Below are positions 9,589 through 22,190 of a stretch of 39,575 nucleotides of DNA, piece after piece. The notes below the pieces were generated by a model that had not been told where the DNA came from, ran no database searches, and saw only the letters and a list, made by a program, of their open reading frames with translations. Each line of letters begins with the position of its first letter. Positions within the stretch are counted from its first letter, which is position 1. This DNA comes from Neoconidiobolus thromboides FSU 785 (taxonomy: Eukaryota > Entomophthoromycota > Entomophthoromycetes > Entomophthorales > Neoconidiobolaceae), in NCBI GenBank assembly GCA_025603075.1, contig MU626434.1, positions 1 to 39,575 of the forward strand, read 5' to 3'. The translations under genes were made by a program, and so were the position numbers.

Positions 9589-10420
9589 TTATTGTCTTTT
9601 ACTTTTGTTTTTAGTAATTGATTCATATTCCATTTTCCAAATATTATCACTATCTCTTGAATCTCGAATGTAGAAAGATTGACAAATTTCGAATTGTTGA
9701 ATATTATCAAAAAATGAACTAGTTCTAATTACTTTTTCAACAATGATATCCCATAAGATACCAAACAAATTGCCTATTATATACCCTATAATCACTTGTT
9801 TTTGAGTGTGATAATTTAAATAAACTCTATATAAAACAAAATTATATATTAATGCATTGTCATAGTACTTAATTAATATTTACCTTGAATAACAAACCAA
9901 TAAACTCCATAAAATCAACCCAGTGGATATTATAGTATAATATAAATTATTTCTACTTTTCAATCTTTAAAACAATCATTAATTAAACAGGTAAGTGAAT
10001 AAAATAGAATAAAATCACCTAAACCAAAGATAGATCATTGAATACATACAAGTGTAACCCACAAACATGGCATGAGAACTAGGCATACCATGCCCTTTAC
10101 CTAAGAAATCTAAATTTCAAAAATCAATACCACTTTCATATACCTTTATTTCAAATATTAATAAACTCACCAGTAGGCCTATTTTCTTTGATTATTCTTT
10201 TCAATACAAAGTTGACTCCTTCGTTAATCAATTGCCCTAAAAACATTAACATAACAGCAAATTCACGACGAGAGATGGCAATAGATACATAGGCTACTAA
10301 GATTGCTAATGGTGATAAAGTTAAATAGGCTAATAACTTGCCAATGATATCTTGGTGATTGTATTGTACATGAGTTAAGGAAATGGTAGCTAGACTATTG
10401 TTAACTATATTGTCAGCCAT
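9589..10420 (-). CDS. Dolichyl-diphosphatase (DOLPP1/Cax4-like), PAP2 family
   Basis: Four exons, complement(join(9589..9826, 9884..9964, 10019..10100, 10171..10420)), give 216 residues, close to the usual size for this family. Predicted to dephosphorylate dolichyl pyrophosphate in the ER lumen, feeding N-glycosylation. Motifs: K-x6-RP (KRIIKENRP), GHGMPSSHAMF, and SRVYLNYHTQKQVIIG, which has the Gln typical of dolichyl-diphosphatases. Hydrophobic segments surround residues 25-60 and the motif regions. The tail after the last motif is polar (SRDSDNIWKMEY...KNKSKRQ). The second donor is GTGATT; using an earlier GT at that junction would give a stop, so the junction at 10019 is chosen. It is convergent with its short paralogue, 153 bp between stops, and shares its intron phases. 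Confidence 0.88.
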
Positions 10421-10747
10421 TTTTTATAAAACTAAGACTTCAAAAAAAGAGAATTCATTAATTGAACTAACTGTCCAATTTGGTCTAAAAAAATTGAATG
10501 GAATTTTATTAGAATTAATGAAATATTAATAATGTTAAAAAATAAGTACTTTTAGAAATTATGTTTTAACATAAAACATCACCTATTTGTTGTTTTTATT
10601 TAATACTTAATACTTAACTATTTATTCGAAACAATTCTATCATATACTACTTTTAATACTTTAAAAATAAAATAAATAAAATCAAAAAGTAAATTCTTTA
10701 ACCTAATATAATTAATTTTATATCAAACAAATACTAAACCGTCACAT

Positions 10748-12635
<1,888 letters not shown>

Positions 12636-13561
12636 TATTTTTTTTAATAATTTGATAATTTTGATTTCTTACAACTTTCAAAGTTAAAATTTTAAATGAT
12701 TGAGATATTTCTAATTTTCACGTTTTATAATTTAAGCTTTTTCGTGCTCATTTTTTGCAAGCAATTTTGCATAGCTTAGTGCTATGATTACCACATATTC
12801 TTCTATTAACAACTATTAATCGAACCCCGTAATGTTTAGAGTAACAAATCTGTTAAACATTGTCGGATTTTAAAGCGTTAGATCATTTCTATTCATTTTC
12901 TATCTCTTTAGATTAGTTTAATTATTATGTAAGTTTATTATAACACTGATCAAAAGTTCGCTATCAGCAACTTGAAAAAACCGATGTTTTTAATAAAAAT
13001 GTACTTATTGATATCAAAAATAGCTAGCTACATGTTATCAAATGATAGTTTTAATGGCACATATGAAGTTTTAAACTTTCTATACAAAAAAAGTAGAATT
13101 TTAGTTATTGACTATATTGATTTTAGATTACAAAATAAAACTAAAAATAATTAGTTATAAATCCTAACCAATCATCATAATTTTGGATTTTCAGCAAATG
13201 AAATTGGAAAAATTGAAATATAGGAGGAATAGTTTTGAATTGTATATTGCAACATTTTATTTGAAATAAAATAATTTTTATTAAATTTTAATAGTATTAT
13301 TTGGCATCAATTATTTATAATGTATAAAAAATCCCCGCTATTGATTGATCTAAAACATTTTATAAATCTTATAAATCTTTATAAATCTCTAAAAAAATCT
13401 AGCTCTAAATTAAGAATATTGACAAATAGAACTTAACCAATGATAAAAAATAGGCTAAATGATTTGAATTCAAAAAAGGAAGTCGAGAAATTTAATGACG
13501 TGAGTATAAAACGAGTTAAAACTTACAAACACTCATTAAATTTATTACTTTTTATTTAAAG
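12636..13561. other. Divergent intergenic region between LETM1-like and FBP1 genes
   Basis: It holds the promoters of both genes. A triplet of ATAAATCTT units lies at 13361-13388 and a TATA box at 13505. A 60-codon open frame at 12972-13154 has no family resemblance and is most likely chance. Confidence 0.6.
13505..13510 (+). promoter_or_regulatory. TATA box of FBP1
   Basis: TATAAA in the context GAGTATAAAACGAG lies 52 bp upstream of the FBP1 ATG. Similar TATA boxes precede four other genes in the window at similar spacing. Confidence 0.6.
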
Positions 13562-14734
13562 ATGTCGGATCACACTCAAACCAATATTATTACTTTAACT
13601 AGACATATCGTCACTGCCCAAAATAAAATTAAAGAAGCTTCAGGTGATTTAACTTTATTATTAGCTGCTATTCAAGTCGGTTGTAAATTTGTTGAAGCCT
13701 GCGTACGTAAAGCTTCTTTAGTTTATCTGTAAGTTTAATAGAAAATCTGTTAAGTAGTATATTTGATATCTAATATTTCATTATAGTACCGGTTTAGCAG
13801 GTATGCAAAATGTACAAGGAGAAGATGTTAAAAAATTAGATGTATTAGCCAATGAAATATTTATTCAAAACTTAAAAGCAAGTGGTAAATGTAAAGTGTT
13901 AGTAAGTGAAGAAGATGATGAGGCTATTTTTATTGAAGGAGAAGCTGGATGCAAATATTGTGTTGTTTTTGATCCTTTAGATGGTTCTTCAAATATTGAT
14001 GCTGGTGTTAATGTTGGTACTATCTTTGGTATCTATCTTGTTAAACCAGGCTCCAATGGTACTGTTGAAGACGTACTTCGTCCTGGTAATGAAATGGTAG
14101 CTGCCGGTTATTGTATGTATGGCTCTTCTTGTAACTTAGTATTAACTACTGGTCAAGGTGTTAATGGCTTTACTCTTGATCCGGTAATAATTTCCGCTTT
14201 TTTATTTTTTTATTCTTTATTAATTAAATTTTTAGGCTATTGGTGAATTTGTTCTCACTCATCCAGACGTAAGTAATTATTTTAAAGTAATTTTTATATT
14301 CATTTGTAATTCTGTTTTAGATTAAAATCCCATCTCGTGGTAAAATTTACTCTGTAAATGAAGGTAATGCTGCCTATTGGGATAAACCATGCACAGAATA
14401 CTTCAATAGTATTAAATTTCCTGAATCCTCAAAGAAACCATATTCATCCCGTTATATTGGCTCTATGGTAGCTGATGTTCATCGTACATTATTATATGGA
14501 GGTATCTTTGCCTATCCAGGAGATAAAAAATCACCTAATGGTAAATTACGTATATTATATGAATGTTTTCCAATGGCTATGATTATGGAACAAGCTGGTG
14601 GTAAAGCTACTACTGGGGATTTACGTATGTTGGATTTTGTTCCTAAAGGGATTCACGATCGTTCCCCTATCTTTATGGGTTCTAAAGAAGACGTTGAAGA
14701 CATTGAAGCTTTCTACAAGAAATTTTCAAATTAA
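13562..14734 (+). CDS. FBP1: Fructose-1,6-bisphosphatase
   Basis: Four exons, join(13562..13728, 13787..14183, 14236..14268, 14321..14734), give 336 residues, the normal size of the class I enzyme. It hydrolyses fructose-1,6-bisphosphate to fructose-6-phosphate in the cytosol, the committed step of gluconeogenesis. The AMP-inhibition site is recognisable at SGDLT, residues 27-31 (mammalian numbering is identical). The metal site shows in VSEEDDEA and [12 protein letters not shown], with further motifs GYCMYGSS, the substrate loops VNEGN and [12 protein letters not shown], and [10 protein letters not shown] followed by [19 protein letters not shown]. Exon 3 is a 33 nt micro-exon ([11 protein letters not shown]). 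A TATA box lies 52 bp upstream. The next gene is Fox2, so gluconeogenic and fatty-acid-degrading enzymes are neighbours, though over 1 kb apart. Confidence 0.96.
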
Positions 14735-14975
14735 AAATAAGTTAATTGTTTATGATTTAGCTTTAATAATAGTTGTATTTAATTATGCTATTGCATATAT
14801 ACTTTGTAAAATAGGTCAAGTATTATAAAAGTGTAAGTCAATATTTTCATTTTGTTTAATTTAATAAACAAAATAGAAGTCATTAAAATATTTCAATTAT
14901 TCCAATGTACTTACAAAACCTATGCTAATGTTTTGTACAATATTAAGAATCGATAACTAAGAATTAAAGCTAAAG

Positions 14976-15035
14976 TATAATAGTTTAATATAGTAGTCTA
15001 TATCATAGTTTAATATAATGGCTTAATATGATAGT
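14976..15035. repeat. Degenerate ATAGTTTAATAT repeats
   Basis: Four imperfect units of (A)TAGTTTAATATA/G occur within 60 bp. Confidence 0.5.
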
Positions 15036-15782
15036 TTACAATTTAATTTTTGTAAATGAATTTTTTAAAGAATTTGAATTAGTAATAAAAGGTTAAATAA
15101 ATCCGCAAGTTGAAGAATCATCATGTGAATATTGTTTATCAAGCTTTTTAGTACTTTCATTGAAAACATAACCTTATATTAGCATACAAAACATAATGTC
15201 CTTTTTGTTTCATTGTTTTGGTTAATTTTGTATAGTATAAGTTCGAAAAAAATTAAGTCAAAATTAAAAAAACAATTCTCATATGGAAAATTTTGTTTCA
15301 TTGTTATCTACTTTTTGGTCAACAGTTCTAAAAAAAAGCTACTAGTTCAGTGTCATAATAAAAACAATACCTTTAAAAATTTTATTTACAAAATTTAATG
15401 AATACTTTCAAGTTTGATTTACAAACATATTGAATAATTATAAAGAAGTTAAACTATAGAATATAATTTTTGATTCATATTAACTATAACTCCATACTTT
15501 GATGGTCACAACACCAATACGTCAATGCACTCAACTTAGTTTAAACATTTGAAAAATAGAAAAGGATAAACTAAACATTCTAAAATTTAAGAAAGATTAT
15601 TGGTTGAGATTAAAAGAAATGACAAATTAAATTCACATGAAAGAGTTAGACACCAATTCCAACGTCAATGAATTTTAAAAGCCAATAAAATTTAATAAAT
15701 AAAATTGGTTTGCTGAAAATAAGAAGTATTATTGATTCAAATAAAAGTCACACTCACACGGAAAATGAAGCCTTAAAATAAA

Positions 15783-15789
15783 TATAAAA
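15783..15789 (+). promoter_or_regulatory. TATA box of FOX2
   Basis: TATAAAA lies 67 bp upstream of the FOX2 start codon. Confidence 0.5.
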
Positions 15790-15849
15790 ACTATCATTTT
15801 TACTATTTTTTTATATTTTATTTCAAATTCAATTATTGTATATTTATAA

Positions 15850-18818
15850 ATGTCTCCTGATTTACGCTTTGATAATCAAGTTGTAATTGTAACTGGTGCT
15901 GGGGGTGGTAAGTAATTAAAATATTTGCTTTAAATAGCAATTAATAAGTTATAAGCAGAATGCTAAGTTAAATTTAATAGGACTTGGTCGTGCTTATGCA
16001 TTATTGTTTGCCTCAAGGGGTGCTAAAGTAGTTGTTAATGATCTTGGAGGAGGTCGTGATGGTAAAGGAAACAACTCGAGAGCAGCTGATGTAGTAGTTG
16101 AAGAGATTAAGAAAGCTGGTGGTGTAGCTGTAGCCAATTATGACTCTGTTGAAGATAGTGAAAAAGTTGTTGAAACTGCTATCAAAGCCTTTGGCAGAGT
16201 AGATATCTTAATCAATAATGCTGGGTAATTTTATTTCTATTATTTATCCCAATTGCTGACTGTTAAAAGTATTTTACGTGATCGTTCTTTTGCTAAAATG
16301 GCTGATCAAGATTGGGACCTTGTAATGAAAGTCCATCTTCGTGGTTCATATAAGATGTCTAAAGCTTGTTGGGAAATTTTCAGAAAGCAAAAGTTCGGAA
16401 GGTAATTTAAACATTTGTTGTATTAAACTTTATTCAATCTTTCAGAATTATTATGACTGCTTCAGGTGCCGGTCTTTATGGAAACTACGGACAAGCTAAC
16501 TACTCATCTGGTAAATTATCAGCTTTATATTTGGCTTTATACTAAAACGTTTCATAGCTAAACTTGCTCTTGTTGCTTTGAGCAACACTTTAGCTAAAGA
16601 AGGTGCTAAGAACAATATACACTGTAATGTTATTGCACCAATTGCTGCTTCACGTCTTACAGAAGATATCATGCCACCAGAGATTCTTGAGGCTATGAAG
16701 CCTGAATTTATCTCACCATTAGTAGCCTATTTATGTCATGAAAACACAGCAGAAAATGGTGGTATATTTGAATGTGGTGCTGGTCAATTTTTTAAACTCA
16801 GATATGAGCGTACTAAAGGATGTACTTTTAAAGCAGATTCAACATTTTTACCTGGTGCCATTGCCGCAAAATTTGATAAAATTATGGACTTCTCAGAAGC
16901 TAATCATCCATCAAGCATTGGAGAAACTGATTGGATCAATCTACTTGAAGAAGCTAAAACCCTCACAACAAATGAATCTAAAGCTGATATGCGCTTAGAT
17001 GGTCAAGTTGCCATTATCACTGGCGCTGGAAATGGCCTTGGTCGTGCCTATTCCCTTTTATTTGGTAAATTAGGTGCCTCTGTAGTAGTCAATGATCTTG
17101 GAAAAACTAAAGATGCTTCCGGAAACCTTGTATCTGCCGCTGATCTTGTTGTTGAAGAAATTAAGAAAGCCGGTGGTAAAGCTGTTGCAAATTACGATTC
17201 AGTAGAATTTGGTGAAAAGATTGTTGAAACTGCTATTAAAGCTTTTGGACGTATTGACATTGTTGTCAACAATGCAGGTATCCTTCGCGATCGTTCTTTT
17301 GGTAAAATGAATGACCAAGATTGGGATTTGGTTTACACTGTCCATCTTAAAGGCACATATAGCGTATCTAAAGCCGCATGGCCATATATGCTTAAACAAA
17401 AATATGGTCGTATCATTAATACTGCTTCTGCTGTTGGATTATATGGTAACTTTGGTCAAGCCAATTACTCTGCCTGTAAATTAGGTATCCACGGTTTGAC
17501 CCAAACCCTCGCTTTAGAAGGTGCTAGCAAGAATATTAAAGTCAATACTATTGCTCCAAATGCAGGTACTGCCATGACCGCAACTATTATGCCACCAGAA
17601 ATTGTTGAAATGTTGAAACCTGACTACGTTGCACCACTTGTAGCCTTTTTAGCTCATCCAGATGTACCAGAATCTGGCCAAGTTTATGAATGTGGAAGCT
17701 GTTGGATCTCTAGAGTACGCTGGCAACGTACCAAGGGTGCAGGTTTACCAGTAAATAAGGGAATTGCACCAGAAGATGTTGCTAAGATTTTTGATAAAAT
17801 CACTGATTTTACTCACCATACCTACCCAACTTCTCTCAATGAATCTGTAAGTACTATGTATGAAAGCTTCCAAGCACTCTCAGGCGGTGATAGTAATGAA
17901 TCATCAGAAGATTTAGTTGGTAATATTGAAGCAGCTCTTAAATACCGTAGTGAAGTAGCTGATTACAGCTACACTCAAAGAGATGTCATTTTATATGCAT
18001 TAGGATTAGGAGCTAAACGTACTGAATTGGATTTAGTGTATGAAAATGCTGATAATTTCTTCACGCTCCCTACCTTTGCTGTTTTGGCTGGATTTGAAAA
18101 TGGTGCTGAATTTAATAAGTTCATCCCTGAATTTAACCCAATGATGTTACTTCATGGTGAACAATACTTAGAAATCCACAGTCCTATACCAACTGAAGGC
18201 ACCCTCAAGACTCAAAGCCGTATCGTTGATGTTGTTGACAAAGGCAAATCAACCATTGTAAGTGCTGGTATTGAAATCAAAGATGAATCTGGAAAACTTT
18301 TAGCTGATGCTCAATCTACTGTGTTTATCCGTGGTGTTGGTAATTTCGGAGGTCCAAACAAGGCCAAAGATCGCGGAAGTGCAACCGCTTTAAATACCCC
18401 ACCTAAACGTGAACCTGATTATACTGAAATTTTAGCTACCCATGAAGATCAAGCAGCACTTTACCGTTTGTCTGGTGATTATAATCCACTACATATTGAT
18501 CCAGCTATGTCTTCAATGGGTGGTTTTAAAACTCCTATTTTACATGGTCTCTGCACATATGGTATGGCTGGTAAAGCCTTACTTAAAAAATATGGCAGAA
18601 ATTCACCAAATGCTATGAAATCCATCAAAGCTAGATTCTCAAGTCATGTTATACCTGGCGAAAAATTATCACTCCAATCATGGATTGATCCAGAAAACAA
18701 TAAAAAGGTTTTATTTGTTGTTGAAGTATTAGGTCGCCCTAAGAAATCATACGCCATTACTAATGCTGCTGTTGAGTTCAATGAACCTGTTCAAGTTCCT
18801 TCCTCATCAAAACTTTAA
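15850..18818 (+). CDS. FOX2: Peroxisomal multifunctional enzyme type 2 (Fox2)
   Basis: Five exons, join(15850..15907, 15981..16224, 16270..16401, 16446..16510, 16558..18818), give 919 residues, the typical fungal length. It combines two D-3-hydroxyacyl-CoA dehydrogenase (SDR) domains with an enoyl-CoA hydratase 2 domain and performs the middle steps of peroxisomal fatty-acid beta-oxidation. [17 protein letters not shown] near residue 17, NNAG, and catalytic YSSAK at 164. [17 protein letters not shown] from about 320, [10 protein letters not shown], and YSACK at about 470. A MaoC-like hydratase domain follows, with [14 protein letters not shown] at about 802-815. The protein ends in Ser-Lys-Leu, a canonical peroxisomal targeting signal 1. 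All four introns fall in SDR-A; the remaining 2.2 kb is a single exon. The two SDR halves are internally duplicated. Confidence 0.96.
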
Positions 18819-18854
18819 ATTTCTATCTAAATACATTTTTTATTTAAAGCTTAA

Positions 18855-18879
18855 TTTGTTTTGTTTTGTTTTGTTTTTA
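18855..18879. repeat. TTTTG pentanucleotide repeat in the FOX2 3' flank
   Basis: Several GTTTT units run together about 40 bp after the stop, probably in the 3' UTR. Confidence 0.7.
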
Positions 18880-18934
18880 ACTGAAAGTGATCTAAATCAA
18901 ATATATCAACCAAAAGACGTATAAACTATTTATC

Positions 18935-19037
18935 ATATGGGGATGTATTTTTGTGTTTAAGAATTTTACTAACAAATTTTCCACTCAAATAGTACTTAAA
19001 AAATGGAAAAAGTAAAGTCAAAAAAACATCCCCTATA
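18935..19037 (+). mobile_element. TGGGGATGT MITE, copy 7
   Basis: A well-preserved copy from ATATGGGGATGTATTTTT to ACATCCCCTATAT, 116 bp downstream of the FOX2 stop. Confidence 0.85.
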
Positions 19038-19739
19038 TTAATAGTAAAAATAGTTTAGATATTAAGTTAAACCAATTATTATAATACTAAATTTATAGTA
19101 AGTTTTCTTATAAACTCTTGAGTAAAGTTTGATAAGGGAGTAAGTAATCACTTATTTCATATATTATAGACTCTTGATTAGATAAAGTGACCTTATATAG
19201 GTACTAAGTATAAGAAAAGTAACGAAAATAAAGTATACTTTTAAAACAGTAATATACTTAGTTATAGATATTCAATGTAAAAGATGGGAGTCCTTAAATG
19301 ATTATTATTTATTTTTGTATGATATGTTTGAAGATCAAGTGATAAGTTCAATTAGCTCTAGGTTGAATACACATTTTCCTGTAGCAGAAGGACCATTATC
19401 CGAGATTTTAGAAATCCTTTTGCTTTTTGAACATAAATTTTATTCCCATTCATCTCTTTCATAACATATCACAAAAATTAAAAAATAGAAACGACTGGGC
19501 AATCAATGGTAAAAATATTTGTGAGATTTCAGTAACACTATTAGTAACAAGCATAATTCTTTGAGTATGATTTCAATATGACTTGATTTTTTATTTTCAC
19601 TTTTATTATCAGTTTTGTGTTCTCCAAAATCATGAAATTCCTTTTCTTTAGATATATTAAATTGAATAGTGTGTATAGTAAATTTAATGTGATGAAAGAA
19701 ATATATAGTACAATTTTTTTAATCACTAACCGTTGATTA
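19038..19739. other. Gene-free stretch after FOX2
   Basis: AT-rich. One less AT-rich island at 19324-19464 encodes a 46-codon frame on the plus strand (MFEDQVISSISSRLNTHFPV then AEGPLSEILEILLL). It has no recognised match and could be a fragment or chance. Confidence 0.4.
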
Positions 19740-21027
19740 TGTGCTTTGATTCTCTGTTTCTAGTAAAATATTATTCATAACTCGAATACTTTTCTCTTTA
19801 ATTATAATTTGAATGAGAGCTTCTTTAAAATAGTATGAATTTTTAATTGATCTTCACCTTGCTTAATATCTTTTAATTAAACGTAAAAAAATACCACTTA
19901 AAACATAGTGGAACCCTTGTAACTTCAAGTATTAAAACTACACTATACCCTTATTATTTATATTAAAAGCAAACAGGGACTGGGAAAGTTTGCATGTATA
20001 ATACCTAATTAATTTTCTTAACTTCAAAGCCAGAATATAGGTTCAGTGATATAGGATCCAGCTAATAATAGCACTCTATCACAATAAGAACTTAATATAA
20101 AGTAGGTATAAACTCGCTCAATATTCGTCTTTTTGGACAGCTTTATCAAAGATTGATGCAAGCCTATTATAAATGATATTCTATAGCAGTCGAATTGAAG
20201 AAATTATTTAAGCCCATTAATCTATGAAATGTAAGTTATATCCTATACTAATGTAAGGATTGTCTGTATACTTTATAAATTAAGTTTAATTACATGAGCA
20301 TTTGAAGCAAACATACAAAGCCTTTCTTCAAAGTGTTTCTTTAATTCCTTATAATTTCAGTTTTTTCCATAAATAAAAGGTTAGGTTAATAGGATTGTTG
20401 CTTTTGATTCAGATGAACGTGAAGGAAAATTGAATTGTGTTTCCTAACAAAGGAAATGTCGCGTTAACAAATTTGAATCAATCTATTAGAGCTTCTTTTA
20501 ATATCGGGCCTGATATTGAATTTAATTCGCTTTGGTACTTCAGGTATAAAGCTTAATCTCGTAGGTTTGAACGCAAATAGAGCTAATTTATCTGTCAATG
20601 TAACAAAAAGATTTTTAAACCTTTACTGGGAAAAAATGGAAATGGATTTCGAGTAAACTTTAACAAATTTTCTAACAATACTTTGAAATTTATCAAAAAT
20701 TCCTAAAATACTGTATAAAAAACTAAAATCCTTTGGTAATTTTACTGGTTGCAATTTAGCCCTTTTTAATTGAGGTTACTTTGAGTTAAATTTACTATCC
20801 TTTATATAAATGAAATTGAGAGCTTCCTTGTCTTTATATTTAGCTTCGATTTGATGTTTTTTCGATTCATATTCTATATTTTCGTTCTTATAATGTACAA
20901 TTTCTCTAATAAAAGTATATTCGGTTTTCCTTTTTATATATCTTGAACATATTGGTAGTAATCTATCGCACTTAACACGACTTCTAAAGCCTTGGCCACA
21001 TCTATGCCTTTTTTTATTCAAACACAA
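19740..21027 (-). pseudogene. Decayed Zn2Cys6 transcription-factor gene
   Basis: On the minus strand, 20776-21027 reads KRHRCGQGFRSRVKCDRLLP then ICSRYIKRKTEYTFI. This is the outline of a fungal Zn2Cys6 binuclear-cluster DNA-binding domain (normally six Cys, with KCDR-x-P-C-x-x-C). Several Cys positions are lost: Phe, Tyr and Tyr stand where Cys is expected. The same frame continues past stops at 20776 and 20623 with protein-like sequence (LQPVKLPKDFSFLYSILGIF then DKFQSIV, FVTLTDKLALFAFKPTRLSF). Around 20480 a further stop and frameshift appear. A last coding-like patch (FKEALIQIIIKEKSIRVMNN) sits near 19800. This is a dead gene, not an expressed short one. The original 5' end is uncertain, since no normal upstream exon is seen. 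Confidence 0.75.
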
Positions 21028-22061
21028 ACTATTTCAATCCTTACCTATAGCAAAAATGTATAAAAAAATCACACATCACTACAAAACAACTAGTAACTTC
21101 AGATACCTCATTTAGTAGCCAATTAAAAAGTAAAACCCACGTATATAGGGTTAGTATCAGTTGTCCATTTAAAATACTGCCCATTAAATCAAAATTAAAC
21201 AAGCATTATTAAATTTTGGAATTATTTCAATTCTAGAAGAGCATTTAAACTAATTGGTTGTTTTTTTGAATGTATGCTTATAGACACTATCTTTTACTTT
21301 GTGCTATACATATAGTATTTGGACTTATTTTTAAATTCAAAGACGATTGAAGTAAAGCATATTTAATGCTAATATTTAATCATTATATCGATTTACTAGA
21401 CTTTTGATCCTATTTTTATAATTTAGACTTTATAGATATTTCAAATCAATTTGATTGTTAATACAGTATGTGATAATAATATGGCACTACTTGATATTTT
21501 AATTTAATAGTTTTAAAAAAAACATGAATTTAATTACAGCTTTTATGTTTGCTCCTTCAGCTTTTATATTTTCAGCTTCAAGTTAAATACTCAATATTTT
21601 ATTAATTATCAAAATTTAGGTATAGCTATAATAAGCAAGGTATAAATATTTGTATAGTAAGAAAATATGTTAACGAAAATATTTTGAAGCTGTCATTATC
21701 TTTACTAAATAAAAAATAAGAATAGATAAAATCATAAAAATAGATTGTAAACTTTAACTCTTTGTATAAAAATAAATACACAATGTAAAGTTTTTATGTA
21801 ATTAAAATCTCTTGTTAAAATTCTACATTACCATGTATATTTTACTGTTATGATTATAAATACGAAAAGAAACTACAGAACTCTCTTTAAAGTTTAAAAC
21901 AACTCTTAAAATAACCAACTAATATAAAATTAGTTTAATAAAAAAAGTAATCATCAAAACAGTAAAATACGATAGCGATAATAGCATACGAAGTATAAGT
22001 AAGTTTTCTGATTGATAGCTTTTTAATAGTGATAATAAACAAAAATAAAGAATAACTTCAA
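21028..22061. other. Gene-free AT-rich stretch
   Basis: Nothing supportable. A 20-codon leader-like frame (MNLITAFMFAPSAFIFSASS) around 21524 stops at once and has no following domain. Confidence 0.5.
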
Positions 22062-22161
22062 ATGGGGATGTGTTTTTTGTTTAAGAATTTTATTACAATC
22101 TTTCCACTCAAATAGCGCTTAAAAAATGGAAAAATAATGAGACTAAAAAAACAGCCCCAAA
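22062..22161 (+). mobile_element. TGGGGATGT MITE, copy 8, next to the ABC transporter stop
   Basis: It starts ATGGGGATGTGTTTT and ends ACAGCCCCAA. The core AAATAGCGCTTAAAAAATGG is intact. It ends 29 bp from the stop codon of the transporter, so it is probably within that gene's 3' UTR. Confidence 0.8.
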
Positions 22162-22190
22162 TGTTAAAATATAGGAAATTTTTAATTAAA

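Larger units (their letters stand above)
14735..15849. other. Intergenic region between FBP1 and FOX2
   Basis: No gene is supported. 14976-15035 has about four loose repeats of ATAGTTTAATAT. A 61-codon frame at 15213 is Lys/Asn/Phe-rich noise. A TATA box is seen at 15783. Confidence 0.6.

Noticed and set aside
12972-13154. 60-codon open frame upstream of FBP1
   Set aside because: Lys/Ile/Tyr-rich composition expected from AT-rich DNA, no domain, and it lies in a promoter region.
15213-15398. 61-codon frame between FBP1 and FOX2
   Set aside because: Low-complexity Lys/Phe/Ser translation of AT-rich DNA.
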